Positions 25,058 to 39,047 are shown, counted from the first letter of the stretch. The stretch: DNA of 64,000 nt from Marinobacter sp. CHS3-4 (GCF_030053415.1 NZ_JASGBJ010000001.1:868001-932000); one strand, 5' to 3'. Notes: generated by a model from the letters alone, not told the origin. Program-made: numbers and translations.

Positions 25058-26206
25058 TTAGAAGTTGTATTGCCCTACGAACATGATGCGGTTTGCATCA
25101 CCGTCATCATCATTCTGGTTCTCGGTGCTCAAACGGGCGAATTCGACGCCCATGTTGACGCTTTTCACGGGCATCCACTGGTAGTTGATGGCAAGCATGG
25201 AGTTGGTTTCCACGGATGTTGCCGGAATAGCAGCGTCCTCGACTCCATCATCAAGGTCCTTCATGGTCATGCCGTAGCCGATGTTGATAGATCTGCCGTC
25301 GCCCAATGACACTTTGGCACCGATATTCGCGCCATAGGCGGCGATGGTTTCCAGGTCGCCATTGGCGTCGGCATAGGCTTCGAAGCCACCGAAGTTCTCG
25401 CCGGACCGATAGATGTAGTTTGCAGCACCATCAGAGAAGCTGGCAGAACCCATCACACTGATCATGTCACTCAGAGCGACGCTGCCTGCCAGGAACGCTG
25501 CGAAGCCAATAGCGCTGTCGTCGTTGCCGGCTGCATTATCGTACGAAACCTGTTTCACCAGGGCCGCAGCAGAGTATTTCATGCCGCCTGAGCCGTCTTC
25601 GAGTCTTGCGGTAAATACCGGCAGACCAACCTTGTCGCCCGCCGCGTTGGCAATGTTGTCGGACCCACGGCTGGTGTCGTCCTCAACGGAAAATGACAGG
25701 CTGCCGGTGGTATACCGCGCCTGCGCAATACGGCCCTGCAAGCCAGCGCGGCCGGGCAAGCTGTCCCAGTCCAGTATTGACGGGTTGCCCACAAAACTAT
25801 GGAAGTTCGACCATTCCTGTCCCAGCAGCACACCCTTATACTCACCATAGGCCCGGCGCAGTCGGGGAGTAATTGTGCCATCGCGGTCAAAGTCCATCTC
25901 GATACGCACGGTTACCTCTTCGGGGCTGGTTACGACGACGCCGAGGCGGCTACCTGTCGCATCTGCACCAAAGTGTCCGTCGGACGTTTCGCCATTGCCG
26001 ACTGTGATTTTACTGAAATCCCCCGCGCGACCGCCTGCCGAGATATCCTCATCAAGATCAATCGCCGCGGCGAAGCGGGCAAAGCCGTAAAGGCTTGTCT
26101 TGTAATTTCCGGTATTCAGCTCAACAGCGCTGGCGTGGCCTGCAATGCAAAAAGCGGCAAGAGTGGCCGAGGTACGAATTGCAATGCTGAGTTTGCTACA
26201 TTTCAT
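25058..26206 (-). CDS. DcaP-family outer-membrane porin
   Basis: 382-residue outer-membrane protein. Signal peptide to about residue 27 (ends GHASA-VELNTGNYK). The mature start KTSLYGFARFAAAIDLDED, the segment DATGSRLGVVVTSPEEVTVRIEMDFD and RRAYGEYKGVLLGQEWSNF are typical of DcaP-like trimeric porins. It continues as alternating beta-strands and ends with Phe (MFVGQYNF), the beta-barrel assembly signal. Family members admit dicarboxylates and similar anions; the natural substrate here is unknown. Divergent from the exonuclease gene across 166 bases. Confidence 0.82.
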   Translation of the reverse strand: MKCSKLSIAIRTSATLAAFCIAGHASAVELNTGNYKTSLYGFARFAAAIDLDEDISAGGRAGDFSKITVGNGETSDGHFGADATGSRLGVVVTSPEEVTVRIEMDFDRDGTITPRLRRAYGEYKGVLLGQEWSNFHSFVGNPSILDWDSLPGRAGLQGRIAQARYTTGSLSFSVEDDTSRGSDNIANAAGDKVGLPVFTARLEDGSGGMKYSAAALVKQVSYDNAAGNDDSAIGFAAFLAGSVALSDMISVMGSASFSDGAANYIYRSGENFGGFEAYADANGDLETIAAYGANIGAKVSLGDGRSINIGYGMTMKDLDDGVEDAAIPATSVETNSMLAINYQWMPVKSVNMGVEFARLSTENQNDDDGDANRIMFVGQYNF

Positions 26207-26372
26207 AGGGTTGTCTCCAACGATCTTGTTTTTGTTGTTGAGTCGTTATAAATAATCCGGGCGACGAAACGGCACAACTAAATTTTGTGTCTCTTCAGAC
26301 CAATGTCTATGGCGAACGAGCGCTTGCGCCTGCGAGACCATCCGTCCTCTTTCACGCCGCGTATGATAGAGC

Positions 26373-27827
26373 ATGACTAACCAGACCGATTCGCTGAATA
26401 AATACACATTCGCCTTTCTTGATATAGAAACCACCGGTGGAAATTCTTCCCGCGATCGCATCACCGAAATTGGCATACGCTTTTGGCGTGAGGGTGAGCT
26501 GGTGGGTGAATGGCAGACGCTGTTGAACCCCGACACGCGTATTTCACCCTTCATTGAGCAGTTCACGGGCATCTCGAATGAGATGGTGTCCGAGGCTCCC
26601 CGATTTGAAGAGATCGCGGACGAGCTGGAGACGCAATTGGAGGGTAAGGTATTTGTCGCCCACAACGCCCGGTTTGACTACGGTTTTATCAAATCCGAAT
26701 TCCGGCGGCTGGGACGACTGTTCTCGGCGAAGGTGCTCTGCACCGTCAAGCTTTCACGCGAACTTTACCCGCAGTTCCGACGGCACAACATGGATGCATT
26801 GATCGAGAGGCACGGTCTACCTGCGGTGCAGCGTCACCGGGCCATGGGCGACGTTGCCGCCATGCTGTCTTTCTTCGAGCATGCGCTTTCGGAGCACGGG
26901 CCGGAGTCCATGAACTCGGCTTTGGCTACTCTGTTGCAGCGTCCGAGCATTCCCTCGCATCTTCCCGCGGACATTCTGCATGACCTTCCCCGGGCACCGG
27001 GTGTCTATCGATTTTATGGCGAGAACGATGTTCTGTTGTATGTGGGCAAAAGCACCAACATCGCCCAGCGGGTCGCCTCGCATTTTTCGGGCGACCACAA
27101 CACCAGCCGCGGGGTGCGTATGTCGGAAAGTCTCCGCCGTGTCGACTGGACGGAAACTGCCGGCGAGTTGGGGGCATTGTTGCTGGAGCTGAAACAGATC
27201 AAGCAGCTGAAGCCACTTTTCAACCGCCGTTCCCGGGCGGCCAAGAGCCTGGTCAGTATCGAACTGACCGAAAACGACGACGGCTACTTGCAGGCCCGGC
27301 TCGTCAGGGAAATAGAACCGCATCGGCTCGGTGATTACTTCGGGCTGTTTCGCAGCAAAAAAGATGCGGAAAAAGCGCTGAGCGGCATCGCTGCAAAGAA
27401 CGACCTGTGCAACAAGCTGCTGGGCCTGGAGCCGGAAAACGAAGGCCCCTGTTTTCAGCGAACGCTCGGGCGCTGCAAGGGGGCCTGTGATGGCGGTGAG
27501 GATCGGGTGAAGTTCAATCTTAGGATGCAGATTGCCTTTCACAACCTTCGCCTGAAGACCTGGCCCTGGCATGGACCAGTCGGCATTGTCGAGAAGAATC
27601 AGGAACGTGAGCGAATGGATATTCTGGTGGTCTACAATTGGATGCATGTAGCCACCGTTCATGACCTGAATGAGTTGGAAGACTTGTCACTGAGGCGTCA
27701 GGCAGTGACCTTTGACCTGGACTCCTACAAATTGGTGATGAAGGCGGTGACTGGGAGAAATTCGGGGCGCCGGCTGGAAATTCTGGAACTGGATGCCGTA
27801 GGCTCTCCGGATGTGTTGATGCCCTGA
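26373..27827 (+). CDS. DnaQ-type exonuclease fused to a GIY-YIG (UvrC/Cho-like) nuclease
   Basis: 484 residues joining two nuclease modules. Residues 10-175 form a DEDDh 3'-5' exonuclease: FLDIETTG (Asp17, Glu19), HNARFD (Asp102) and HRAMGD (His155, Asp160). Residues about 205-290 are a GIY-YIG domain (APGVYRFYG ... LLYVGKSTNI). Then comes a UvrC/Cho-like stretch with NKLLGLEPENEGPCF and LGRCKGACDG. The final 100 residues lack the UvrC RNase H-like incision site, so this is closer to Cho plus an exonuclease. Such fusions are known in bacteria and annotated as DNA repair proteins or Pol III epsilon; the exact substrate is not established. Confidence 0.85.
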   Translation: MTNQTDSLNKYTFAFLDIETTGGNSSRDRITEIGIRFWREGELVGEWQTLLNPDTRISPFIEQFTGISNEMVSEAPRFEEIADELETQLEGKVFVAHNARFDYGFIKSEFRRLGRLFSAKVLCTVKLSRELYPQFRRHNMDALIERHGLPAVQRHRAMGDVAAMLSFFEHALSEHGPESMNSALATLLQRPSIPSHLPADILHDLPRAPGVYRFYGENDVLLYVGKSTNIAQRVASHFSGDHNTSRGVRMSESLRRVDWTETAGELGALLLELKQIKQLKPLFNRRSRAAKSLVSIELTENDDGYLQARLVREIEPHRLGDYFGLFRSKKDAEKALSGIAAKNDLCNKLLGLEPENEGPCFQRTLGRCKGACDGGEDRVKFNLRMQIAFHNLRLKTWPWHGPVGIVEKNQERERMDILVVYNWMHVATVHDLNELEDLSLRRQAVTFDLDSYKLVMKAVTGRNSGRRLEILELDAVGSPDVLMP

Positions 27828-27880
27828 GTGGCGTATCATGAACACAATCCTAAATATAAGAAGCAAAAGCCAATTTCTGA

Positions 27881-29119
<1,239 letters not shown>

Positions 29120-29133
29120 GAGAGGAGCTGCCT

Positions 29134-30150
29134 ATGTGGCTGGTGCGACCGGCAGAGTCCGGCGACCTGAAGGCGATTCTCGATCTGGCCGGGGGAACAG
29201 GCCCCCGGTTGTCTTCGACCTTGCCGCGAAAAGAAGACGCGCTTGCAGAAAAGATCGCGTTTTCCAAACAGTCTTTTGAGGGAACGATCCCCTCTGACGA
29301 AAGTCCTCGATTCTTGTTTGTGCTCGAAGACACCGCCTCAAACCTGGTCAGAGGCGTCGCTGGCATTGATGCCCGGGCCGGGCATGGGCAACCGTTCTAC
29401 AATTACCGGAAGGATGCGTTGGTTCATGCCTCCCATGAAATGGGCGTGTCACGCCGGGTCGAGGTTTTATACCCGTCCCATGCTCTGACCGATCAGACCT
29501 TGCTGTGCGCGTTCACTATTGACCCTGCTCTGAAAAACACGGAAGCCTTCGAATTATTGTCCCGGTCCCGTCTGTTGTTTATGGCCAGCAATCGGCATCT
29601 GTTTACAGACCGCACGGTGGTGGAAATCCAGGGGGTGCAGACAGAATCGGGTGAGGTGCCTTTCTGGGACAGCCTTGGCCGGCACTTTTTCAATATGGAT
29701 TTTGAGGCGGCCGATCAGCATTCCTGGGCCCTGAGTAAAACCTTCATCGCCGAACTGATGCCACCCAACCCGATCTACGTCACGCTATTAACGCCGGAAG
29801 CCCAGGACGCCCTGGGCAAGGCCCACGAGAAAACCCGGGCGACCCACGAGCTGCTGCAACGGGAAGGGTTCTGTGCTGGAAACTACCTGGACATCTTCGA
29901 TGCCGGTCCCGTACTCGAAGCCCGAACAGACAGCCTGAAAACCATTGTGGCCAGCCATGCTGCGGCTCTGCACGGAACGCCATCGGAAGACGGCGAGCCC
30001 TGCCTGATTTCGGGCGGCGAGCACGTTGAATTTCGCTGCACTGTGTCGTCCATGACTGAGACGTTGACCGGGGATGCAAAGGTTCCGGTCAAGGCCTGGC
30101 ATACCCTGGGGCTGGACGCTGGCGATACGGTCAGAGTGGTGCCTTTATGA
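29134..30150 (+). CDS. aruF: Arginine N-succinyltransferase, alpha subunit
   Basis: First AST step: succinyl-CoA plus arginine to N2-succinylarginine. 338 residues of the AstA fold, with N-terminus WLVRPAESGDLKAILDLA, the YNYRKDALVHAS loop, FWDSLGRHFFNMDF and FIAELMPPNPIYV. The two-subunit (AruF/AruG) arrangement is that of Pseudomonas; enterobacteria have one AstA. GAGGAG precedes the ATG. It lacks the usual glycine in GVTSLP, reading PRLSSTLP. Which of the two genes is alpha follows order alone. Confidence 0.88.
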   Translation: MWLVRPAESGDLKAILDLAGGTGPRLSSTLPRKEDALAEKIAFSKQSFEGTIPSDESPRFLFVLEDTASNLVRGVAGIDARAGHGQPFYNYRKDALVHASHEMGVSRRVEVLYPSHALTDQTLLCAFTIDPALKNTEAFELLSRSRLLFMASNRHLFTDRTVVEIQGVQTESGEVPFWDSLGRHFFNMDFEAADQHSWALSKTFIAELMPPNPIYVTLLTPEAQDALGKAHEKTRATHELLQREGFCAGNYLDIFDAGPVLEARTDSLKTIVASHAAALHGTPSEDGEPCLISGGEHVEFRCTVSSMTETLTGDAKVPVKAWHTLGLDAGDTVRVVPL

Positions 30151-30178
30151 ATAGGTTTTACCGATTTGAGAGGTCGCC

Positions 30179-32783
<2,605 letters not shown>

Positions 32784-32794
32784 CGGACTTGATC

Positions 32795-34135
32795 ATGGCC
32801 AGACACGCGGTAGAAGCCAACTTCGATGGCCTGGTAGGCCCCACCCACAATTACGCCGGATTGTCCTGGGGTAATGTGGCCTCCAAATCCAACGTGCACG
32901 CTGTATCCAACCCAAAAGAAGCGGCACTCCAAGGGTTGGCCAAGATGAAGCGCCTGGCAGACCGTGGCTATGTTCAGGGTGTTCTCCCGCCCCATGAACG
33001 CCCGCACTTGCCAACGCTTCGGGCGCTGGGCTTCGCCGGCGCCGATGCAGAGGTGCTGGAAGCTGCAGCCAGCCGACATCCATCGCTTCTGGCAGCAGTG
33101 TCGTCGGCTTCCACCATGTGGACGGCGAACGCCGCGACGGTCTCACCCAGCGCCGACACCGCAGATCACCGTGTGCATTTCACGCCCGCGAACCTTGGTG
33201 CCAAGTTTCACCGCTCCATCGAGCACCCCGTCACCGGGCGAGCGTTAAAGGCCATTTTCACTGACGAGGCTTATTTTGCCCACCATCCGGCGCTGCCATC
33301 CGTCAGCCAGTTCGGGGACGAAGGCGCGGCCAACCATACCCGCCTATGCAGTGGTTATGGCGAGCCAGGGGTAGAGCTGTTTGTGTATGGCCAGGTGGCG
33401 TTTAACGAGCAGGCGCCAGCGCCAAAACTGTACCCTGCCAGGCAAACCCTGGAGGCGTCCCAGGCCATTGCCCGGCTTCATGGCCTGAGTAAGGACCATG
33501 TAGTGTTCGCCCAGCAAAACCCGGAAGCCATCGACGCCGGGGTGTTTCACAACGACGTGATTGCCGTCGGGAATAGCAACGCGCTTTTCTATCATGAGAT
33601 GGCGTTTCTGGATGAAGACAAGGTATTAGGGGATATTCGTTCCCGTCTGAAAGGGGCAGAGCTGGAGGCGATCAGGGTCACTTCAGAAGATGTTCCTTTG
33701 GAAGACGCGGTTGCGTCGTACCTCTTCAACAGCCAGCTGCTCAATACACCGGACGGGATGATGCTGGCGGTACCTGGTGAATGTCGTGAAATCGAGACGG
33801 TCAGCCGGTATCTGGATGATCTGGTTCGAAGTGGTGGGCCAATCACGTCGGTGGAAGTGTTTGATGTGAAGCAGTCCATGCGCAACGGCGGTGGCCCCGC
33901 CTGCCTGAGGTTGCGGGTGGTGCTCAGTGACGAAGAACTGAGTGCTATGCACCGCGGCGTGATCATGGACGATGCGCTATACGAGCGCCTGACGACCTGG
34001 GTGGAGGCTCACTATCGGGACGAGCTTGTACAGAGCGATCTGGGAGATCCTATGCTGCTTGAGGAAGTACGCAAGGCGCTGGACGAATTGACAGGTATAT
34101 TGGGGCTGGGGGCAATCTACGACTTTCAACTCTGA
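32795..34135 (+). CDS. astB: N-succinylarginine dihydrolase
   Basis: Second AST step: N2-succinylarginine to succinylornithine, CO2 and two NH3. 446 residues. The ATG at 32795 gives [22 protein letters not shown], matching the family start; a TTG five codons earlier overlaps the astD stop. The catalytic triad region is visible: [10 protein letters not shown] near residue 365 carries the nucleophilic Cys, and [12 protein letters not shown] and [11 protein letters not shown] carry the His and Glu region. It is the last gene of this AST cluster; astE is absent here and lies at 48433. Confidence 0.95.
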   Translation: MARHAVEANFDGLVGPTHNYAGLSWGNVASKSNVHAVSNPKEAALQGLAKMKRLADRGYVQGVLPPHERPHLPTLRALGFAGADAEVLEAAASRHPSLLAAVSSASTMWTANAATVSPSADTADHRVHFTPANLGAKFHRSIEHPVTGRALKAIFTDEAYFAHHPALPSVSQFGDEGAANHTRLCSGYGEPGVELFVYGQVAFNEQAPAPKLYPARQTLEASQAIARLHGLSKDHVVFAQQNPEAIDAGVFHNDVIAVGNSNALFYHEMAFLDEDKVLGDIRSRLKGAELEAIRVTSEDVPLEDAVASYLFNSQLLNTPDGMMLAVPGECREIETVSRYLDDLVRSGGPITSVEVFDVKQSMRNGGGPACLRLRVVLSDEELSAMHRGVIMDDALYERLTTWVEAHYRDELVQSDLGDPMLLEEVRKALDELTGILGLGAIYDFQL

Positions 34136-34144
34136 CCCTGCCCA

Positions 34145-34795
34145 TCAGGATGCCAGCGAGGTCGTTAGCATCTCCATGGTATGTCGAATCAGTGAGTCGG
34201 CCGGGAACTGGCCCGAAATCTTAGGCTCTGTCATCTCCCCCTGTTCGCTCTGGCATAACATGATGACCCCGTGTAAAGCTCCCCGGAGGTAAAGCGCGGT
34301 TTCCATGGGGTCTTTCACCCTTTCCCGGCTGACACTGCCGTCTTCAAGCCCTGCCCGAATGGCTTCTACCATCTGACCCATTGTCTCTGCTTTCGAGCAG
34401 ATCATGGCTTGTGCCTGATCGTCATCTGCCTCTGCTACGGCCGTAGAAGCCATGGTTAGCGCTGAGAAATAGTCGGGTTCGTCCCGGTAAAACTGATAGT
34501 AGGCGTGCCCCATCGCTGAAATCTGTGCCAGCCCCGAGCTTGCTGTTGCTTTTGCCTCTTCGAAACGGCGACACAGGCTTTTCCCCGCTCGCAGCATAAT
34601 GCCTCTCTGGATCGCCGACTTGTCCTTGAAGTACACGTACAGAAGCGCGCGGCTGAGGCTGGCGGTGCGGGCAATGTCGTCCATGGACGTCCGCTCATAG
34701 CCTTTTTCGGAAAAAACCAGCTCTGCGGCATCCAGTATGGCTTCGTGGCGTGCCTGCTTCTCTTTTTCTCTTCGGGTTTTCAGCGGTTCTGACAT
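34145..34795 (-). CDS. TetR/AcrR family transcriptional repressor
   Basis: 216 residues. The N-terminal DNA-binding domain is canonical: ARHEAILDAAELVFSEKGYE, then TSMDDIARTASLSRALLYVYF with the Y-YF end of helix 4. The C-terminal ligand domain is all helical and unassigned. It is divergent from the RND efflux pair, with two palindromes in the shared promoter, so it very likely represses the pump and itself until an inducer binds. Its 3' end comes within 10 bases of astB, convergently. Confidence 0.9.
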   Translation of the reverse strand: MSEPLKTRREKEKQARHEAILDAAELVFSEKGYERTSMDDIARTASLSRALLYVYFKDKSAIQRGIMLRAGKSLCRRFEEAKATASSGLAQISAMGHAYYQFYRDEPDYFSALTMASTAVAEADDDQAQAMICSKAETMGQMVEAIRAGLEDGSVSRERVKDPMETALYLRGALHGVIMLCQSEQGEMTEPKISGQFPADSLIRHTMEMLTTSLAS

Positions 34796-34855
34796 GGAAT
34801 TCCACTAATGGTTGGCGACATTGATCGATCGTTCCAGCTTTATGAAAACCCATTA

Positions 34856-34886
34856 TTGACAATTTGTCAAAGAATGACATTATGTC
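34856..34886. promoter_or_regulatory. Two palindromes over the RND promoter, candidate TetR operators
   Basis: TTGACAATTTGTCAA (34856-34870) and GACATTATGTC (34876-34886) have centres 18 bases apart. The first contains TTGACA, and CATTAT (34878-34883) lies 16 bases after it, so repressor bound here would cover the -35 and -10 boxes. Confidence 0.55.
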
Positions 34887-34941
34887 CATATCGTAGATTG
34901 ACCAAAGTGCAGAAAGGACTCTCAGAAAAGGATCGAACAAG

Positions 34942-36018
34942 ATGACTATCCGCAATTCGCTGATCGGAATATTCATGGCCACCACAGTGATTTCAGTGGC
35001 CGGGTGCAAGTCCGCAGAGCCTCAGGGCGCGCAGCAGGCGCAGGCCATTGCTGTGCGAACAGCGGATGTGACGGGTGGTCAGACTGAAGGTATTTCACTG
35101 CGGTTCTCCGGCATTGTTCAGGCTGCACAGCGGGCAACCCTGACCTTTCAGGTCAGCGGTACGCTGAAGGAGCAGGCGGTGGAGCTGGGGCAGCAAGTGG
35201 CGGCAGGTGATCTGCTGGCGCGGGTTTACAATCCGGCACTGGAGCCTGCCAGGGATTCAGCGGCGGCGCGGCTGGACGAGCTTCGTACCCAGTATCAGCA
35301 GGCACAGCGGGAATGGGAACGGTCTCGCCGTTTGCACGAGCGTGGCGTGGTTTCTGAACAGAGCCTGGAGCAGTTGGCTTCGCGGCGTGACACTTTGAAA
35401 GCCAGCATGGCCACTGCCCGGGCGTCGCTTGCCGAGGCGACCCGGCTGCTGGAAGAAAGCGAACTGCGCGCCCCCTTTGGCGGTCGAGTAGAAGCGCTGT
35501 TGGTCGAACAGGATGAATTCGTGGCATCGGGTCAGCCGGTGCTTCGTCTGTCTTCGCCGCAGGGGCGGGAAGTGGAAGTGCGGGTGCCTGCCTATATGCT
35601 TAGCCACGTAACTCTGGGTAACGAGTTGCCTGTCTGGTCGGTTCAGAATCGTGCCAGGCCGCCAATCACCGGTTCGGTTGTGGAAATTGCGCAGGCGGGC
35701 AGCGTTCGTGGCGAACTTCACCCCATTCTTGTCAGCCTGCCTGCAGGCACGTTGCAGCCGGGTGAGCCGGTTGAAGTGGGTATTACCCCGACCGTCACTT
35801 CTGCCACGACGGTTCCAATGCTGGCGGTAATGAAATCTAACGGCGGAGCCAGTGTGTTTCGGGTGGCCGACGGCGTGGCACGCCGGGTATCCGTGGATGT
35901 TGAGCGAATTGTGGGAGAGCGTGTTGTGGTCAGCTCGCCAGAGCTCACTTCCGGAGATCAGGTCATCTACGCCGGTATGACGCGGGTGGCTGATGGCGAC
36001 GCCGTGGAGGTGAAGTAA
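34942..36018 (+). CDS. RND efflux periplasmic adaptor (membrane fusion lipoprotein)
   Basis: 358 residues with a lipoprotein signal (VAGC, Cys22). The HlyD-like order is visible: beta-barrel start LRFSGIVQAAQRATLTFQVSG, lipoyl half (ELGQQVAAGDLLARVYNP), a coiled-coil hairpin (about 105-165, rich in Arg, Gln and Glu), the second lipoyl half ELRAPFGGRVEALLVEQDEFV, then a barrel and a membrane-proximal domain. It joins the inner-membrane pump to an outer-membrane channel; none is encoded here, so a TolC-type partner must lie elsewhere. It overlaps the pump gene by one base. Confidence 0.92.
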   Translation: MTIRNSLIGIFMATTVISVAGCKSAEPQGAQQAQAIAVRTADVTGGQTEGISLRFSGIVQAAQRATLTFQVSGTLKEQAVELGQQVAAGDLLARVYNPALEPARDSAAARLDELRTQYQQAQREWERSRRLHERGVVSEQSLEQLASRRDTLKASMATARASLAEATRLLEESELRAPFGGRVEALLVEQDEFVASGQPVLRLSSPQGREVEVRVPAYMLSHVTLGNELPVWSVQNRARPPITGSVVEIAQAGSVRGELHPILVSLPAGTLQPGEPVEVGITPTVTSATTVPMLAVMKSNGGASVFRVADGVARRVSVDVERIVGERVVVSSPELTSGDQVIYAGMTRVADGDAVEVK

Positions 36019-39000
36019 TGACTTCCCGGTTGCTGAAGTTCCAGCGTCTGCTGGGCATGATCGTCGTCATGATGGGCGTGCTGGGGGTAGCTGCCTACAG
36101 CACCATGCCCCGACAGGAAGACCCATCTTTTCCTTATCGTGCCGGACTGATTACGGTCAGTTATCCAGGTGCCAGCGCCGAAGCTGTTGAACGTCTGGTG
36201 CTTGAACCGCTGTCAGATGAATTGCGCCAGGTGGAAGAAATCGACTCGGTGCAGGCCACCGGCCGCACCGGCGTTGCCGTGTTCCGAATTCGACTGAACG
36301 ACACAATCTACGATACGGATTCCGCTTGGGACCGGGTGCGTCAGGCCATGGATCGCGCGCGTCTGGAATTTCCCAACGACGTGGGGCAAATGGTTCTGGA
36401 CGATCGGATGATCGACATTCCGGCCATCATTCTGGCCGTCAGCGGTTCGTCGTCGGTGGCTGAACTGAGCGATGTGGCTGAGCGGCTCAAAGGCAATCTT
36501 TCCGACATTCGGGGTATGTCTCGGGTCGAGCTGCAAGCCGACACGGATGAGCAGATTACTTTAGCACTGGACGATGCCGCCATGTATCGGTTGGGTGTCT
36601 CGCCGGCGCGGGTTCTGAATACTCTGGCCCAGCGTAACCAGACCATTCCGGGTGGCTATGTGGTGTCTGAAGGCAGGCGAGTGTCGGTGCTTCCAAACAG
36701 CGAATTCGAAAGCATTGAAGCGATTCGTGCGACCCCTATCGAGCTGCCAGATGGCTCCCAGGTCCCCCTTGCTGCTGCCGCCGACGTATGGCGCGGCCCT
36801 GCAGAACCCCGTCAGCCGGAAGCCTGGTTCGACGGCGAGCGGGTGGTGCTGGTTAACCTTTACATGGAGGAAGGCTCGACCGATGCCATTCGTTTCGGTG
36901 AGCGGGTTCGAGAGCGACTGGCTCTGATCGAGGGCGACTTCGAGCCTTACCAGATCCGTGAAATGTTCTTCCAACCGGATAAGGTGCAGGAGCGTCTGGA
37001 CAACCTGGCGCTGAGTCTGCTGTTTTCTGTACTCATCATCGTGGCGGTAGTGTTCACCGGCATGGGTATCAGAATGGGGCTATTGGTGGCGTCCATTCTT
37101 CCGATGGTGGCGCTGATCAGCGTTGGCCTCTACGACCTCGGCGGTGGCGTGCTTCATCAGATTGCGGTGATCGGTATGGTAATCTCGCTGGGGATCCTCA
37201 TCGACAACGCCATCGTGATCGTTGAAAGCATTCAGGGGCACCTGGATGACGGCATGCGACGGTTGGATGCGCTGACTCGCGCCGTCAAAGATCTGGCCGG
37301 CCCGCTGGGCGCTTCGACGGGCACCACGTTGGCGGCGTTTGCGCCTCTGTTATTGTCCAAAGGCGGTACCGCAGATTTCACTCGCGGTGTGCCGGTGATG
37401 ATCATGCTGACACTTTCTGTCAGCTACCTGTTAGCCATCTCTGCCGTACCTTTGCTGGCGGCTCGGTTTCTCAAACCACGGGAAGAGCAGGCCCGGGAAA
37501 GCTGGCTGATCGGATTTGCGCGATCCCTGGGTAGCCTGGTGTCCCGACGGCCGGGCACGTTGATTCTGGCTGGCACGGTGTTGGTCGCGGCGAGCGTTTC
37601 CATGACCCCGTTCATGAAGAAACAGTTTTTCCCCAACGCCGACCGACCACAGGTCATTGTGGAAATGTACATGCCCGAGGGCACAGATCAGGACCGTACC
37701 TCTGCCGTGGCGGCGGATCTGGAGCGTGCGATTCGAACGCGAGAGAACGCGGTGCAGATTCACCGGTTCACCGGTTTTACCGGACCCAGTTTTTACTACA
37801 ACCTGCAACGGGAACCGGCAGCGCCAAACCGTGGCCGAATGGTCGTGGAAACGCCAACTCTGGAGGACACCACAGAAATGGTGCGCTGGATCCGCGCTTA
37901 CGCCAGCCAGGAGTTTCCTGAATTGCAGGTCACCGTTGGCATTCTGGGGCAAGGGCCGCCAAGACCTGCGCCGGTAGAAGTGCGTGTTTATCACCCGGAT
38001 GACGAAACGCGTGCCCAGGCTGTAGAGCAGGTCTATTCTGCCTTGCGTTCCGCCGAAGGCACGGTGGACGTGCGGCATAATCTGGATCTTGGTGTGCCCA
38101 GCATTGCCATCAACGTGGACGACGCCAGCGCTGCCCGATTCGGCCTTGACCGTTCCGACGTTGCCCAGAGCCTGTACGGCCAGAGTTTCGGTGTTGTTGC
38201 CGAACAGTACCGACAGGAAGATGACCCGATTCCTCTGGTATTACGATCCCGCGAGGGGATCAACCTGTCCCTGTCGCGTTTGTTGTCGATCAATATCTAC
38301 AACGATCAGGGCGATGCGGTACCCCTGTCAGCCATTGCAACAGTGGAAACCAACTGGGAGTCCGCTGCGCTGTATCAGCGTAACGGCACACGGATGAATT
38401 CCGTGTGGTCCAACCTGCGGGTGGGGTATGGCTTCAGCCAGGCCCTGGAAGGGTTGGACGCTGCGCTGGCCGAGAACCCATTGCCGGAAGGCACCAGGCT
38501 GGAAATGGGCGGTGACGCGGAAGGATCTGGCGAGGCCAATGATGCCCTGCTGACCACCGCGCCAATCGGATTGTTGCTGTTGTTGTTCTTCCTGCTGTTG
38601 CAGTTCAATTCCTTCCGTCGGGTCGGGATCATTCTGCTGACCGTGCCGCTGGCGACTGTGGGGATCTTTCCGGGGTTGGTGCTCTCCGGTTCACCGTTCG
38701 GCTTTCAGTCGCTGCTGGGCGTGATTGCGCTGGTGGGTATTGTTGTGAACAACGCGATTGTGTTGCTGGATGTCATGGATCGGCAGCTGGAGAAAGGGGA
38801 CGAGATTCGCGACGCGGTCAGGAAAGCCGTCGAGCAGCGCACCCGGCCAATATTGCTGACGACGGCGACCACCGTGGCGGGCCTGCTGCCTTTGGCATTC
38901 TCCAGCTCGACACTCTGGCCGCCCATGGCCTGGGCCATCATCTCTGGCCTTCTGGCATCCACCGTGCTGACCTTGTTGGTGGTGCCATCGGTTTGCATCT

Positions 39001-39047
39001 ATGTGATCAAATGCCGTGTGGCTGACCCGGTGAACGCGCCAGCCTGA
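36018..39047 (+). CDS. RND efflux transporter permease
   Basis: 1009-residue proton-driven inner-membrane pump. The RND pattern is clear: N-terminal TM1 (RLLGMIVVMMGVLGVAAY), porter-domain sequence EDPSFPYRAGLITVSYPGAS, GISLGILIDNAIVIVES-type TM4 motif (near 391-408) with the proton-relay Asp, and a second half ending RTRPILLTTATTVAGLLPLA. Substrate prediction is not possible from sequence; relatives move dyes, detergents and hydrophobes. The MFP-RND pair, TetR and no outer-membrane gene resemble MexIH-like or VmeI-like sets. Confidence 0.93.
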   Translation: MTSRLLKFQRLLGMIVVMMGVLGVAAYSTMPRQEDPSFPYRAGLITVSYPGASAEAVERLVLEPLSDELRQVEEIDSVQATGRTGVAVFRIRLNDTIYDTDSAWDRVRQAMDRARLEFPNDVGQMVLDDRMIDIPAIILAVSGSSSVAELSDVAERLKGNLSDIRGMSRVELQADTDEQITLALDDAAMYRLGVSPARVLNTLAQRNQTIPGGYVVSEGRRVSVLPNSEFESIEAIRATPIELPDGSQVPLAAAADVWRGPAEPRQPEAWFDGERVVLVNLYMEEGSTDAIRFGERVRERLALIEGDFEPYQIREMFFQPDKVQERLDNLALSLLFSVLIIVAVVFTGMGIRMGLLVASILPMVALISVGLYDLGGGVLHQIAVIGMVISLGILIDNAIVIVESIQGHLDDGMRRLDALTRAVKDLAGPLGASTGTTLAAFAPLLLSKGGTADFTRGVPVMIMLTLSVSYLLAISAVPLLAARFLKPREEQARESWLIGFARSLGSLVSRRPGTLILAGTVLVAASVSMTPFMKKQFFPNADRPQVIVEMYMPEGTDQDRTSAVAADLERAIRTRENAVQIHRFTGFTGPSFYYNLQREPAAPNRGRMVVETPTLEDTTEMVRWIRAYASQEFPELQVTVGILGQGPPRPAPVEVRVYHPDDETRAQAVEQVYSALRSAEGTVDVRHNLDLGVPSIAINVDDASAARFGLDRSDVAQSLYGQSFGVVAEQYRQEDDPIPLVLRSREGINLSLSRLLSINIYNDQGDAVPLSAIATVETNWESAALYQRNGTRMNSVWSNLRVGYGFSQALEGLDAALAENPLPEGTRLEMGGDAEGSGEANDALLTTAPIGLLLLLFFLLLQFNSFRRVGIILLTVPLATVGIFPGLVLSGSPFGFQSLLGVIALVGIVVNNAIVLLDVMDRQLEKGDEIRDAVRKAVEQRTRPILLTTATTVAGLLPLAFSSSTLWPPMAWAIISGLLASTVLTLLVVPSVCIYVIKCRVADPVNAPA

